Positions 53,904 to 63,277 are shown, counted from the first letter of the stretch. The stretch is 64,000 nt of DNA from G963662605 sp963667005 (GCA_963667005.1 OY762937.1:1488001-1552000), one strand, 5' to 3'. Numbers and translations are program-made. The notes: a model not told the origin generated them from the sequence alone.

Positions 53904-55448
53904 TTATTTTAATAACATCATTTTCTTGACTTCAGAGTAATTCCCTGCGGTCAGTTTATAGAAATAAACTCCACTTTCCAACCCGGCTCCGTTAAATTCA
54001 GCCTGATATGTTCCTGCGGATTTAACTTCATCTACAAGCGACGCTACTTCTTTGCCGAGTACGCTGTAAATCTTCAGTGAAATTCTACCCGGTGTTGCAA
54101 CCGTATAGTTGATTGTTGTTGAAGGGTTGAATGGGTTTGGATAATTCTGTGCCAGACTCATTTTTGTTGGAACCGAAGAAGTTTCATCTTCGGCGGCAAG
54201 AACTGCTAAACCTGAATAATAGGATGGTGCATAACGGAAGGCTTTTACAATTTCACCGCCGGGAGTGTAGGTCCAAAGAACATTGCCCAACGAATCAACT
54301 TCAAACATTTTACCAATAAGGGATTGGGTGATTAACGTATTACCATTCGGCAATCTTTGGCAGCCGCCAAGATGAACCGCGTAAAATCCACTTGCGGTAT
54401 ATGCCCAATAAGGTGCGGATGGTGAATAAGCTGATCCACTTGTATAAGAATACGTATATCCGTTTGTCGGTTGATTAAGCTCAACAATTTGTGATGTAGT
54501 TGATGCAGCCCGGTTATTGAAAGCCATTATATGTCCAGCTCCGGGGTAACCACTTGGTACCCAGCAAGCAGAATGCACTACGTCGAAGTAGGATGTACCA
54601 CTTAGGCCATAGTTTGCTGGGCAGCCCCACCGGTAAAGAATATCGCCGCCTTTGCCGCTCTTTCCGCCGCTATGTGATGCGGCTTGGGCTGTTGTTGTAC
54701 TGTGGTCAATAACATATAATTCATTTAGATTGTGCGAAGAGATAACAATCTGATCCAGGTCTGCGTTATATTTTACCGAATTACAATGCATCCAACCGCC
54801 TCCTGAAGAGCTGTTTGCGGACATATTGATATTTAAAAGTTCGGGATGTGCAGATACTGTTCCATAATTGTTTTTGGAAGAATTGTATTCTTGTATAAGG
54901 TGGTTCCATGCATGCCACTCCCATACAATAGTGCCGCCGGTTGTTCCGGAGGGTTGAATCTCCAGAATAGCATCAGGAATTATTTGCGAGTTGCTTTTAT
55001 ATCCGGCTGCGGTTGCTTCTGTCGCAGATTTAACTTCCCAGGCTATGCATAGTACATTTCCGTTCGGCATCGGTTCAATGTCATGATGCGTACGGTAGGT
55101 TGAACTGCTGTATGTGTACTCCCAGGTTTTTGTACCGGCCCAATTATATTTTTGAATAACACCGGCTTCACCACCTCCGGCGAGGCTGGAGTTTGTGCTG
55201 AGCGCGGGACGAATAACACTGCCATCACTTAATAAATATGTAGCATAACCGCCGCTTTTATCAAATGTCCATGTCTTGACTTTTTTATTAGACATGTCAA
55301 GCAGATACGCATACTTACTATTATTCGGGCTATATAGAGTAAATCCATTAAATGCCGTTGCCTGAGTTTTTAGTACCTGAGCCTGAGCTGTTCCTAAGAA
55401 AAATAAAACACCTGAGATAAGTAAGATCGCCTGATTCCAAATTTTCAT
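53904..55448 (-). CDS. Secreted arylsulfotransferase-like protein with T9SS domain
   Basis: A 514-residue protein with signal MKIWNQAILLISGVLFFLGTA, a propeller-type domain matching arylsulfotransferase (ASST)-like proteins (HHDIEPMPNGNVLCIAWE, GGWMHCNSVKYNADLDQIVI, RWGCPANYGL), and a C-terminal T9SS domain (QNYPNPFNPSTTINY, then GVYFYKLTAGNYS). ASST enzymes transfer sulfate between phenols, but many homologues have unknown function, so activity is not assured. The ATG at 55448 has AGGA at suitable distance. The next gene starts 47 bases after its stop. Confidence 0.78.
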   Translation of the reverse strand: MKIWNQAILLISGVLFFLGTAQAQVLKTQATAFNGFTLYSPNNSKYAYLLDMSNKKVKTWTFDKSGGYATYLLSDGSVIRPALSTNSSLAGGGEAGVIQKYNWAGTKTWEYTYSSSTYRTHHDIEPMPNGNVLCIAWEVKSATEATAAGYKSNSQIIPDAILEIQPSGTTGGTIVWEWHAWNHLIQEYNSSKNNYGTVSAHPELLNINMSANSSSGGGWMHCNSVKYNADLDQIVISSHNLNELYVIDHSTTTAQAASHSGGKSGKGGDILYRWGCPANYGLSGTSYFDVVHSACWVPSGYPGAGHIMAFNNRAASTTSQIVELNQPTNGYTYSYTSGSAYSPSAPYWAYTASGFYAVHLGGCQRLPNGNTLITQSLIGKMFEVDSLGNVLWTYTPGGEIVKAFRYAPSYYSGLAVLAAEDETSSVPTKMSLAQNYPNPFNPSTTINYTVATPGRISLKIYSVLGKEVASLVDEVKSAGTYQAEFNGAGLESGVYFYKLTAGNYSEVKKMMLLK

Positions 55449-55481
55449 AAATATTCCTGTGCTCTGTAGTTGATGTTTCAA

Positions 55482-57053
55482 TTATTTTAAAAGAATCATG
55501 CCGCGTGTTTGGCTGCTTGCGCCGGCAGTAATTCTATAATAATAAATGCCGCTCGGTAAATTTGCCGCGTTGAATATAATTGTATGTGTTCCGGCTGCTT
55601 GTATATCATTTACCAGATCGGTGATTTTTTGACCTTTGACATCATAAATACTGATCTTTACATGGCTTTCGGCCGCGAGGTTGTATGCTATTTTAGTTGA
55701 TGGATTAAAAGGGTTGGGATAGTTTTGTAACAGCTTGAACGTCATGTTCTTGGTTGATTCATTTTCAACCGCGGTGATATTAATCCCGAGGTTACTGAGC
55801 TGGGATGTGACATTCGTTTTTCTTTTGGAGATGAATGACTTCAGTCCCGGTTTGCGTGTGCCGAGTCCGCCGGTTGCCGAGATATCAGAAGTAATGTTTG
55901 TCTCGAATTGCAAGAGCGTGTACATCTTTCTTGGATCGGCATTGACGTATGAGCGAATAGTATTGGCAATGCTATCAATATGCGCATTTATCGTGGCGGG
56001 TACAAAGTATTTTGTGAGCAGCGTATCATACGTATATAGATATTGTTTCTTTAGCGTATCACTTGCAAATAATCTGGTGAGAAGCGGCCGCGTAGTCGTG
56101 TCTGCAATATAATTCACGTCCAGCGTTTCAAGCGTTGATATTCCGCCCTGATATGCACCGATACTCAAACTTGCGTCCCAAATAATCCAATTCCACTTTG
56201 AAGTTGTTGCATCTTGAAAGAAATAAAAATTTCTTCCGCTACACATGTATGAATCAAGATTGGCAAATAAATTATCAACAGCAAAAGCTCTATAGAAAGT
56301 TGAAAGGTTCATTACCTTGCCATAGGAGGTCAGCGGATTAACGCCAAAATTGAGAGAGTCGAGAAGTGTTACCAGACGCGGCCATGCTGTTGCTGAGCCA
56401 TCAGATTTCAATTCATAATAACTTTTGTATGCATTGGTATCGGTACCCCACCAGCGGAAATCAGACACGATAGATGTTGTATCATATCCATCAATAGCTT
56501 TAAAGTAATCGCCTTTGTTCGTACCATAGCGTGCTTTCAGAAATATTTTATCAATGCTTTCAACAAGAGAATAGAATGCAAACAGTGTGTCGTTAATGTA
56601 AACATTTGCAAAGTTAGCCCGTGGGGCGGGAATACCGGCATTGCGGCAGAAATCCAGGTGGAGTTTCTCGCGCATAAAAGTCGGATCTCCCCAGCAATTG
56701 TTTAAGTTAACACTTTTCAGTGACTCAATTCGCTGGTCGGATTTATACTGGTCGAAAGCGAGCTTCATTGATTTCTTGTTGTTGGGGTGTGTATAAGAAG
56801 AATTACCTTTTAATCTCACGCCGACGCTGTCATATTTGACGCCATCATAATATACAGTTGCCATGAGATATTGCTCCAGGCCGGCGTCATAATATGCAGT
56901 TAATGAATCCCAATATGCGGGTTCAGAAAATTTGATATTGAAGGTGTGTACTTTTATACCGGTAAACATAGTGTCACCGGCATTCTGCGGGAAGATCGTG
57001 CAGATGTATAATAGAGAAAAAAGTACAGGTATGCACAACGTTTTTAGTTTCAT
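55482..57053 (-). CDS. Secreted CotH-kinase-family protein with T9SS domain
   Basis: A 523-residue protein with signal MKLKTLCIPVLFSLLYICTI. CotH-type segments follow (VRLKGNSSYTHPNNKKSMKL, NNCWGDPTFMREKLHLDF, FQDATTSKWNWIIWDASLS) and then a T9SS C-terminal domain (QNYPNPFNPSTKIAYN, then SGIYYYRITAG). CotH proteins are secreted protein kinases in spore coats and in eukaryotic relatives. Here it would act on the cell surface on unknown targets, possibly its co-encoded neighbours. First gene of the three-gene cargo operon; ATG at 57053 follows AGGAG. Confidence 0.8.
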   Translation of the reverse strand: MKLKTLCIPVLFSLLYICTIFPQNAGDTMFTGIKVHTFNIKFSEPAYWDSLTAYYDAGLEQYLMATVYYDGVKYDSVGVRLKGNSSYTHPNNKKSMKLAFDQYKSDQRIESLKSVNLNNCWGDPTFMREKLHLDFCRNAGIPAPRANFANVYINDTLFAFYSLVESIDKIFLKARYGTNKGDYFKAIDGYDTTSIVSDFRWWGTDTNAYKSYYELKSDGSATAWPRLVTLLDSLNFGVNPLTSYGKVMNLSTFYRAFAVDNLFANLDSYMCSGRNFYFFQDATTSKWNWIIWDASLSIGAYQGGISTLETLDVNYIADTTTRPLLTRLFASDTLKKQYLYTYDTLLTKYFVPATINAHIDSIANTIRSYVNADPRKMYTLLQFETNITSDISATGGLGTRKPGLKSFISKRKTNVTSQLSNLGINITAVENESTKNMTFKLLQNYPNPFNPSTKIAYNLAAESHVKISIYDVKGQKITDLVNDIQAAGTHTIIFNAANLPSGIYYYRITAGASSQTRGMILLK

Positions 57054-57292
57054 ATGTTCTCCTATTTTTATAAAAGCCAATACGGCTTTAGTATAGACGC
57101 CGTTTCAGCGTAACACTTGCGAAGTGAATTTGCGACTTAGTGGTAGTGGAAATACAATAGGAGAATTAGCAATTATCATACCATGTAATGGCGGGCAAAA
57201 AGTCAAAAAATCAATGACTTTTATTTTGTAATCCGGGACTTTGCGAAAACTTTGCAGTTGCTGCGAATAATTTTCACGGTGCAAATAACTTG

Positions 57293-58111
57293 CTATTGTG
57301 CAAGTATTTTTACAACGGCTTCTGTGGCTGCCAGATACTCTTTGTCTTCAAGTATATTGTGTCCGGAATTTTCAAAGGCAATCAATTGATATGCGTGTCC
57401 GGCTTTATCAAATCGGGATAAGACACGCTCTATCTCAATTGTACCATCATTTTTACCGTGAAGAATAAATAGTTTATTGTGGTGAAGTGTTTGGAGATTG
57501 ATTTTATCAGTTAGTGCCCAAAGCGTTTTAACAGACTGAATAGGAACTTGAGTATAGACAAAGCGTTTTGATTCGCTGATTTTTTTCAAATCGTTTTTGC
57601 TGTTTTTTTTAATTGATGACCTGAAGAGACTGATGATTTGCGAAATGCCTGGTGTCAAAAGGAGTCTCTTGAGAAGTTGTTGATTGGATTTCGGCATGAT
57701 GTACGGCGCGGACAATATCAATTTATCAACAGGGAAGTTTTGTGCAAGATAAAGAGCAAGTGTACAGCCCATTGAATGAGCGACAATACTGATTTTGTCG
57801 CAGACACTTTGCATCAGGCGATATGCTACGAGCACATCCCGCAGCCAGTCCTTCGTTGATATGTGGCGGAGGTTTTCAGTTGTATCAATGCCGAATCCGG
57901 TGAGCATGGGAATATAGTAAGGAATTTGCTTCTCTTGTAATAATCCTGTCAGATGCTGAAACTCATTTGTTGAGGCGGAAAATCCATGTATGAGCAAAAC
58001 ACCATGCTCGTGCTTTTTTCTCGGATCGAAAAATTGCGGACTGCTTTCCTCGAATAATCCGGCATCAGGGATATAGTTAAAATTCTCTAAATGAATATTA
58101 TTTTGTGCCAT
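57293..58111 (-). CDS. Alpha/beta-hydrolase (lipase/esterase-like)
   Basis: A 272-residue protein with the complete fold: oxyanion segment VLLIHGFSAST, nucleophile elbow VAHSMGCT with the catalytic Ser, Asp in HGKNDGT and His in ENSGHNIL near the C-terminus. It resembles carboxylesterases and monoacylglycerol lipases. No signal peptide, so it is cytosolic. The substrate is unknown. It is divergent from the GDPD-like gene, with an 87-bp intergenic region. Confidence 0.88.
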   Translation of the reverse strand: MAQNNIHLENFNYIPDAGLFEESSPQFFDPRKKHEHGVLLIHGFSASTNEFQHLTGLLQEKQIPYYIPMLTGFGIDTTENLRHISTKDWLRDVLVAYRLMQSVCDKISIVAHSMGCTLALYLAQNFPVDKLILSAPYIMPKSNQQLLKRLLLTPGISQIISLFRSSIKKNSKNDLKKISESKRFVYTQVPIQSVKTLWALTDKINLQTLHHNKLFILHGKNDGTIEIERVLSRFDKAGHAYQLIAFENSGHNILEDKEYLAATEAVVKILAQ

Positions 58112-58198
58112 AGTAAACTATTTAATAATTTAACGTAAAGAATATAATAATTACGTTCGAAAAATGTTCTTTTATCATACGAACTTTTTATCATCACA

Positions 58199-59077
58199 AT
58201 GGAACGGAATATAATAGTCTCTCATCGTCTGCGGGGATTTGATAAAGTAGACGCCAGTTTACAGGGGCTGAAAAATGCGCTCGCTAAAAGTATTCCTGCG
58301 TTTGAAATTGATACGCGATTTACAAAAGACGGGGAAATACTTATTCATCATGATCCATATATATACGATGCTACAGAACAGAGAGTATATTTTTGCGATG
58401 TAAGCTATGATGAACTAAAAGAGAAGTTTATTCATAAAAGTATTCCATACCTGCCGGCAAGACTGATTGAATTCCTCCGTGAAATGCAAATGAACAATTC
58501 CTATGGCGTCATGACCTATCTGGATATTAAGGAGTATGGACGGGAAAAGGAGGTTTTGCGTCTTTTCGATTCTTTTTCGCTGACAGAAAATCTTGTTATA
58601 GTTTCGTGGTTGCCTGAAGTATTATTTGCAGTTCATGAACTGAATAAAACGATAGCCCTTTGTTTTAGCCACTATCCTCTGATTCCCGGTTCTTTTCTGA
58701 GGAGCGCTGTTTTGCGAAGCAAGTTTAACCGGACTAAGACAATCTATGGACATCAAATATTCTTTCCGCACAACGCGTACAACAAGACTGATTTAAACAG
58801 ATACTTTACCGAAAACAAAGCGGGTGACGACTACGAACATTTGGCAACAGCCCCAGTGAGAGGTGAATTGTTGGCTATGCTGCAAACAGTAAATGGTATG
58901 GTCTGCTGTGATATGCGGCTGACCAGCAGAAAACTTGTGCAGTTGTATCATGAGCAGGGAATTCAGGTCGCAGTTTACTCCGCCAAGCACCAACGTGAGA
59001 TTGAACAGTATATTAATAAGATAGGCGTGGATGTAATTCTGAGTGATAATAACGAATTGTGTCGCACAAAGAGCTGA
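58199..59077 (+). CDS. Glycerophosphodiester phosphodiesterase-family protein
   Basis: A 292-residue TIM-barrel protein with the GDPD metal and catalytic residues: IIVSHRLRG (His of the HR-G motif), FEIDTRFTKDG (Glu and Asp), ILIHHDP (His), and the later MTYLDIKEYG (D-I-K). It would hydrolyse glycerophosphodiesters to glycerol-3-phosphate and an alcohol. No signal peptide. The small-domain insertion differs from typical GlpQ. Some relatives act on sphingolipid or other phosphodiesters, so the precise substrate is open. Confidence 0.83.
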   Translation: MERNIIVSHRLRGFDKVDASLQGLKNALAKSIPAFEIDTRFTKDGEILIHHDPYIYDATEQRVYFCDVSYDELKEKFIHKSIPYLPARLIEFLREMQMNNSYGVMTYLDIKEYGREKEVLRLFDSFSLTENLVIVSWLPEVLFAVHELNKTIALCFSHYPLIPGSFLRSAVLRSKFNRTKTIYGHQIFFPHNAYNKTDLNRYFTENKAGDDYEHLATAPVRGELLAMLQTVNGMVCCDMRLTSRKLVQLYHEQGIQVAVYSAKHQREIEQYINKIGVDVILSDNNELCRTKS

Positions 59078-59214
59078 AACGCGAGCGATTCGGCGGAATA
59101 AGGCAGGGAATGTTGAGGCGGTACTGAGGGGGGCAAATTTCATTTTGGGACAAAAACCTGCCCAAAACAGTAGTTTTTAGGGGAAATAGTCAATATTTTT
59201 ACTCCCCGGGATAG

Positions 59215-59243
59215 TTGACTTATCACAAATATATACCTATATT
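59215..59243 (+). promoter_or_regulatory. Sigma70-type promoter of prs
   Basis: TTGACT (59215-59220), 17-base spacer, TATATT (59238-59243). The spacer length and -10 are identical to the tetR promoter at 8046. Expected start near 59250 gives a leader of about 34 nt to the GTG of prs. The TTG of this -35 is a poor start codon. Confidence 0.65.
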
Positions 59244-59283
59244 TACAGTTCGTATTTTTTACCGACTATTTGTTTGGAATACT

Positions 59284-60225
59284 GTGTTTGGATTTAAGAT
59301 TTTCGCCGGCAGTTCAAACCGCCCTTTGGCAGAAAAGATAGCCAATAGAATTGGGTGCGGGCTGGGCACTCTTGAATCGCGCCGTTTCAGTGATAACGAA
59401 ATATGGGTAAAATACGGTGAGAACATTCGAGGCAGGGAAGTTTTTCTGATTCAGTCTACAAATGCTCCGGCAGAGAACATGATGGAACTGCTGATCATGA
59501 TAGACGCAGCAAAACGCGCCTCGGCAAAACGAATTACTGCAGTGATTCCGTATTTCGGATACTCAAGGCAGGATCGCAAAGATCAACCGCGTGTTTCGAT
59601 TACTGCGAAATTAATTGCCAATCTTCTCACGGTTGCCGGCGCTGATCGTGTGGTTGCTTTGGATTTGCATGCTTCTCAGATACAAGGATTTTTTGATATT
59701 CCTGTAGATCACTTGTACGGTTCTTCAATATTCGTTAAGAGGGTATCGAATTTGAGCGACAATCTTGTTGTTGTATCGCCTGATGTCGGCGGCATTAAGA
59801 TGGCTCGTTCATATGCAAGAAGGTTGAATGCCAATCTTGTTGTTATTGATAAAAACAGACCGAAACCGAATATTGCCGAAGTCGTAAACATCATTGGTGA
59901 TGTTTCAGGAAAAGATGTTCTTTTAGTTGATGACCTTGTTGATACGGCCGGAACACTGGTCGGAGCCATTCAGGCTTTAAAAGACAGGGGCGCCAAAAAT
60001 ATATATGCGGCAATAACTCATCCTTTGTTGACGGGTGAAGCGGTTGAGCGGTTACGCGCCAGCGCTTTAACAAAACTGTTTGTTTCCGACAGCATCGCGT
60101 TAACGGATGACAAGAAAATTGATAATATGGAGGTTGTTTCTTCTGCTGATGTTTTTGCAGAAGCAATAATCAGAACATATAAGAATGAATCGGTGAGTTC
60201 ATTATTTGATGTTTATAAAAGTTAG
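59284..60225 (+). CDS. prs: Ribose-phosphate pyrophosphokinase
   Basis: A 313-residue PRPP synthetase starting (V)FGFKIFAGSSNRPLAEKIA from a GTG; this matches the family N-terminus. Catalytic region includes FGYSRQDRKDQPR, DLHASQIQGFFDIPVDHLYG and the PRPP loop LLVDDLVDTAGTL. It makes PRPP from ribose-5-phosphate and ATP for nucleotide, His and Trp synthesis. It heads the prs-rplY-pth-rpsF-ssb-rpsR-rplI block. An upstream TTG (59215) was rejected because it lies in the promoter. Confidence 0.95.
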   Translation: MFGFKIFAGSSNRPLAEKIANRIGCGLGTLESRRFSDNEIWVKYGENIRGREVFLIQSTNAPAENMMELLIMIDAAKRASAKRITAVIPYFGYSRQDRKDQPRVSITAKLIANLLTVAGADRVVALDLHASQIQGFFDIPVDHLYGSSIFVKRVSNLSDNLVVVSPDVGGIKMARSYARRLNANLVVIDKNRPKPNIAEVVNIIGDVSGKDVLLVDDLVDTAGTLVGAIQALKDRGAKNIYAAITHPLLTGEAVERLRASALTKLFVSDSIALTDDKKIDNMEVVSSADVFAEAIIRTYKNESVSSLFDVYKS

Positions 60226-60248
60226 TCTTTCTAGGAGAAAAAAACATA

Positions 60249-60881
60249 ATGGAAAAAAAAGTTCTACAAGCAGCGGTCAGAAGTGAAATTTCTAAAGCTT
60301 CACGCAGCGCATTAAGACAAGGCGGCAAGGTACCTGGTGTCATCTATGCACGCAACATGCAATCAATTTCGGTTGCCGTAGCTGAAAACGACATTAACCC
60401 GTTCGTCTTCACTTCTGATACACACATTATTGCTGTTCAGTTGGATAACAAAGAAGAATACGATTGTGTATTGAAAGATACGCAGTTTGATCCTGTGACT
60501 GACAGAGTTGTGCATTTTGACTTGCAGGCTTTGGTAAGCGGTGAATCAATTGAAATGGAAGTTCCGGTTATTATTAAAGGATCTGCTGTCGGTGTTAAAG
60601 ACGGTGGTGCTTTACAGCAATTCTTCCATCGCGTTGCAGTTGAATGTCTCCCGGCTGATATTCCTGAGCACATTGTTCTTGATGTTGCCGGCTTGAAGAT
60701 TGGTCAGTCAATTCACATTCGCGACATCTCTGTTCCGAACGTAAAGTTTTTACAGCCTGGCGAAACCGTGCTGGTTGGCGTAGTTCCACCTCGTGGAGCT
60801 GAAACAACTGTTGCTGACGGCGAAGCTCCTGCTGAACCTGAAGTAATTGCAAAAGGAAAAGAAAAACAACCGGAAGAATAA
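60249..60881 (+). CDS. rplY: 50S ribosomal protein L25 (CTC form)
   Basis: A 210-residue two-domain L25 of the CTC type: the 5S rRNA-binding N-domain (RSEISKASRSALRQGGKVPG, YARNMQSISVAV) and the C-terminal TL5-type beta domain (VVPPRGAETT at the end), followed by a short acidic/Lys-rich tail. Binds 5S rRNA in the large subunit. Ribosome-binding site AGGAG is just upstream. It is between prs and pth, a common bacterial arrangement. Confidence 0.95.
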   Translation: MEKKVLQAAVRSEISKASRSALRQGGKVPGVIYARNMQSISVAVAENDINPFVFTSDTHIIAVQLDNKEEYDCVLKDTQFDPVTDRVVHFDLQALVSGESIEMEVPVIIKGSAVGVKDGGALQQFFHRVAVECLPADIPEHIVLDVAGLKIGQSIHIRDISVPNVKFLQPGETVLVGVVPPRGAETTVADGEAPAEPEVIAKGKEKQPEE

Positions 60882-60884
60882 CCC

Positions 60885-61571
60885 TTGAGAGCAATAATCG
60901 GTCTAGGTAACCCCGGTGGGCGTTACCAGTTGACGAGGCACAATGTGGGGTTCATGTTCATAGATTATCTTGCTGAAAAATATGGACTTTCGCTGGCACC
61001 GTCACGTTTCGACTATTATGCTGCAGAAGGTACTATCGGAGACAATAAGTTTTTCCTGGTTAAGCCGACAACGTTCGTGAATAATTCGGGAACTGCGTTA
61101 GCCCAATTTCAGGCACAAACAAAAGTCAAACCACAGGACATGCTTGTGGTGTATGACGACCTTAACATACCTCTAGCGGATGTACGCATCCGTTACGGAG
61201 GAAGCCACGGCGGCCATAACGGTATTTATTCGTTGATCTACAATTTGAACACGAATCAATTCCCGCGCCTCCGGTTAGGCATCGGTCAGCCCCATGAAAA
61301 GGGAAAAATGGCCCAGTTTGTTCTTACGAAACTTGAGTATGATGAATACCAAAAAATGCAAGATGCATTCGGATATTGTCAAACACTTGTTGAGTCGTTC
61401 CTTGCAGGCGGTGTTAAACACATGCTTGATGAGAACAGTAAAATGAAAGATCCCGGTCCGGTAAATTCGAAATCGGAAGCCGGGCAGGAGACGGAAGCCG
61501 ATCCTGAAGCCGGTAATAAAAAAGTTGATGATCCTTCCGAAGATCCGGAAGATACAAAATTCAATAAATAA
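60885..61571 (+). CDS. pth: Peptidyl-tRNA hydrolase with acidic C-terminal extension
   Basis: A 228-residue protein. The standard enzyme (about residues 1-188) has IIGLGNPGGRYQLTRHNVGF with catalytic His19 and Asn9, VYDDLNIPL with Asp, and GGSHGGHNG. It frees tRNA from stalled peptidyl-tRNA. About 40 extra residues at the C-terminus are rich in Glu, Asp, Pro and Lys, beyond the usual fold. TTG start at 60885, four bases after the L25 stop, with GGAAGA upstream. Confidence 0.94.
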   Translation: MRAIIGLGNPGGRYQLTRHNVGFMFIDYLAEKYGLSLAPSRFDYYAAEGTIGDNKFFLVKPTTFVNNSGTALAQFQAQTKVKPQDMLVVYDDLNIPLADVRIRYGGSHGGHNGIYSLIYNLNTNQFPRLRLGIGQPHEKGKMAQFVLTKLEYDEYQKMQDAFGYCQTLVESFLAGGVKHMLDENSKMKDPGPVNSKSEAGQETEADPEAGNKKVDDPSEDPEDTKFNK

Positions 61572-61628
61572 CATACTATAAACCTGCTCCTGTCTCAAAA
61601 CAGGGGCCATTAGTCCAAAGGAGTAATC

Positions 61629-62054
61629 ATGCGAAAGCATACTTACGAAAGTGCTGTTATTATTAATGCAGCGCTTGAAGACGAACAGATTGATGCAATC
61701 GTCAATAAGTTGAAAGATGCAATCACTGTGAACGGGGGAGAGATCACCTCAGTAGACGTTTGGGGAAGAAAACGTCTTGCATACCAGATCAAAAAAAGCA
61801 AAATCGGATACTATGTAATATTTCAGTTTGATGCACCGGTTACCGCCGTTGCTCAGGTTGAACGCGTATATCGTCTTGAAGAATCCATACTGCGGTTTCT
61901 CACCATTCAGCTCAGCAAATTTGCCTTAGAGTATTTTGCTGATCAGAAACAAAAAGCCGCCGCAGCTCAATTAAGCGAAACACCTGTTGAAGCTGCTCCT
62001 GAAGGGGCTGAAGCTCCGGCAGCTGCTGCTGAAACACCGGCCGAAAAAGAATAA
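61629..62054 (+). CDS. rpsF: 30S ribosomal protein S6 with C-terminal Ala/Pro/Glu tail
   Basis: A 141-residue S6: residues 1-105 form the ferredoxin-like fold (RKHTYESAVIINAALEDEQI, VYRLEESILRFLTIQL), followed by a low-complexity tail (PVEAAPEGAEAPAAAAETPA). Binds S18 and 16S rRNA. Ribosome-binding site AAAGGAG is strong. First gene of the conserved rpsF-ssb-rpsR-rplI series. Confidence 0.95.
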   Translation: MRKHTYESAVIINAALEDEQIDAIVNKLKDAITVNGGEITSVDVWGRKRLAYQIKKSKIGYYVIFQFDAPVTAVAQVERVYRLEESILRFLTIQLSKFALEYFADQKQKAAAAQLSETPVEAAPEGAEAPAAAAETPAEKE

Positions 62055-62072
62055 TCAAGAAAGAAGAGATAT

Positions 62073-62570
62073 ATGGCTGATTTGAAAATGCCGGAAGTAA
62101 ACTACGTTATCCTCGCCGGTAATTTGACCAAGGATCCCATATTTCGTACAACAACAAGCGGAACGCCAGTCGTAAATTTTACAGTTGCTTCAAACAGGAA
62201 GTTTAAAGACAGCTCAAGTCAATGGCAGGAAGATGTTTGTTTTGTCGGCATAGTTGCCTGGAATAAACTCGCCGAAAGCTGCAAAGACCGCCTTCGTAAG
62301 GGGTCGGCAGTACTGGTTGACGGGGAATTGCAGAGTAGAACGTGGCGTACCGATGACGGTAATAGCCGCAGCATAGTTGAGATCAAAGCACGGCGTATAC
62401 AATTCTTGAACAAACGCGGTCATGGTGTTAACGGCACCGAAGAAGACAGCGGTGTTTTTATTGACGACGACGGCGTTGACTACGTGGAGGATACGTTCGA
62501 TAAATTTTTGTCGAGTGAAGAATCCAACTTATTACACAGTAATGAAAATAATTCTTTAACAAAAAATTAA
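62073..62570 (+). CDS. ssb: Single-stranded DNA-binding protein lacking the acidic tip
   Basis: A 165-residue SSB with an intact OB fold (NYVILAGNLTKDPIFRTTTS, VVNFTVASNRKF, ELQSRTWRTDDGNSRSIVEI). The C-terminus ends LLHSNENNSLTKN instead of the usual acidic DDDIPF-type tip that recruits repair and replication partners. An internal acidic stretch FIDDDGVDYVEDTFDKF may take part of that role. It lies between rpsF and rpsR, as in many bacteria. Confidence 0.93.
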   Translation: MADLKMPEVNYVILAGNLTKDPIFRTTTSGTPVVNFTVASNRKFKDSSSQWQEDVCFVGIVAWNKLAESCKDRLRKGSAVLVDGELQSRTWRTDDGNSRSIVEIKARRIQFLNKRGHGVNGTEEDSGVFIDDDGVDYVEDTFDKFLSSEESNLLHSNENNSLTKN

Positions 62571-62583
62571 GCGGTAAATAAAA

Positions 62584-62814
62584 ATGAAACCATTAATGAA
62601 AGCAAAGAAAGTTTGTAGATTCACAGAAATGGGAATCAAATATATAGACTACAAAGACGTAAAGCTTTTACAGCGCTTTGTATCGGAACAAGGTAAAATT
62701 ATTCCAAAACGCATCACCGGAACATCAGCAGCATATCATCGCGAATTAACTACCGCGATTAAACGTGCACGCCACATGGCATTGCTTCCATATGTTTCCG
62801 AGAATGTACGATAA
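62584..62814 (+). CDS. rpsR: 30S ribosomal protein S18
   Basis: A 76-residue S18 with the conserved IDYKDVKLLQRFVSEQGKII and RITGTSAAYHRELTTAIKRA core, standard length. Binds S6 in the small-subunit platform. Lies 13 bases after ssb. Confidence 0.96.
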   Translation: MKPLMKAKKVCRFTEMGIKYIDYKDVKLLQRFVSEQGKIIPKRITGTSAAYHRELTTAIKRARHMALLPYVSENVR

Positions 62815-62833
62815 GGTTTGAAAGGAATAGAAC

Positions 62834-63277
62834 ATGAAAGTAATACTTCGTCAAAATATCGAATCACTCGGCACGGTCGGTGATGTTGTTAACGTATCAG
62901 CAGGATACGCTTTGAATTATCTTATCCCGAGAAAATACGCTTTTCAGGCAACTGAGGGTAACGTTCGTTCGGCTCAGGAAGAAAAGAAACAGTATGAACG
63001 CCTTCGTCAGAAGGAAATTCAGGATGCTCAGAAAGTTGCATCCGAACTGGATAAAATCTCCGTCACTATTCCTGTTCAGGTTGGTGAAGAAGATAAGATT
63101 TTCGGTACGGTTACTGCTCAGATGATTGCTGACGCACTTAAAGAAAAAGGTTTCGACCTTGACAAACGGAAAATTGAACTCGAAGAACCCATTAAGGCTT
63201 TGGGAATCTATACCGTTGCTGTTAAATTGCATCAGGCAGTTACATCACAGATCAAAGTTTGGGTTGTTAGAGAATAG
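62834..63277 (+). CDS. rplI: 50S ribosomal protein L9
   Basis: A 147-residue L9 with the N-domain KVILRQNIESLGTVGDVVNV, the AGYALNYLIPRKYA signature, a long connecting helix and the C-terminal rRNA-binding domain ending KVWVVRE. Standard length. AAAGGAA before ATG. The terminator follows 26 bases after its stop. Confidence 0.96.
   Translation: MKVILRQNIESLGTVGDVVNVSAGYALNYLIPRKYAFQATEGNVRSAQEEKKQYERLRQKEIQDAQKVASELDKISVTIPVQVGEEDKIFGTVTAQMIADALKEKGFDLDKRKIELEEPIKALGIYTVAVKLHQAVTSQIKVWVVRE

Noticed and set aside
59215..59283. Upstream TTG extension of prs by 23 residues
   Set aside because: The TTG is part of the -35 element and the extension does not match the family N-terminus; GTG at 59284 does.
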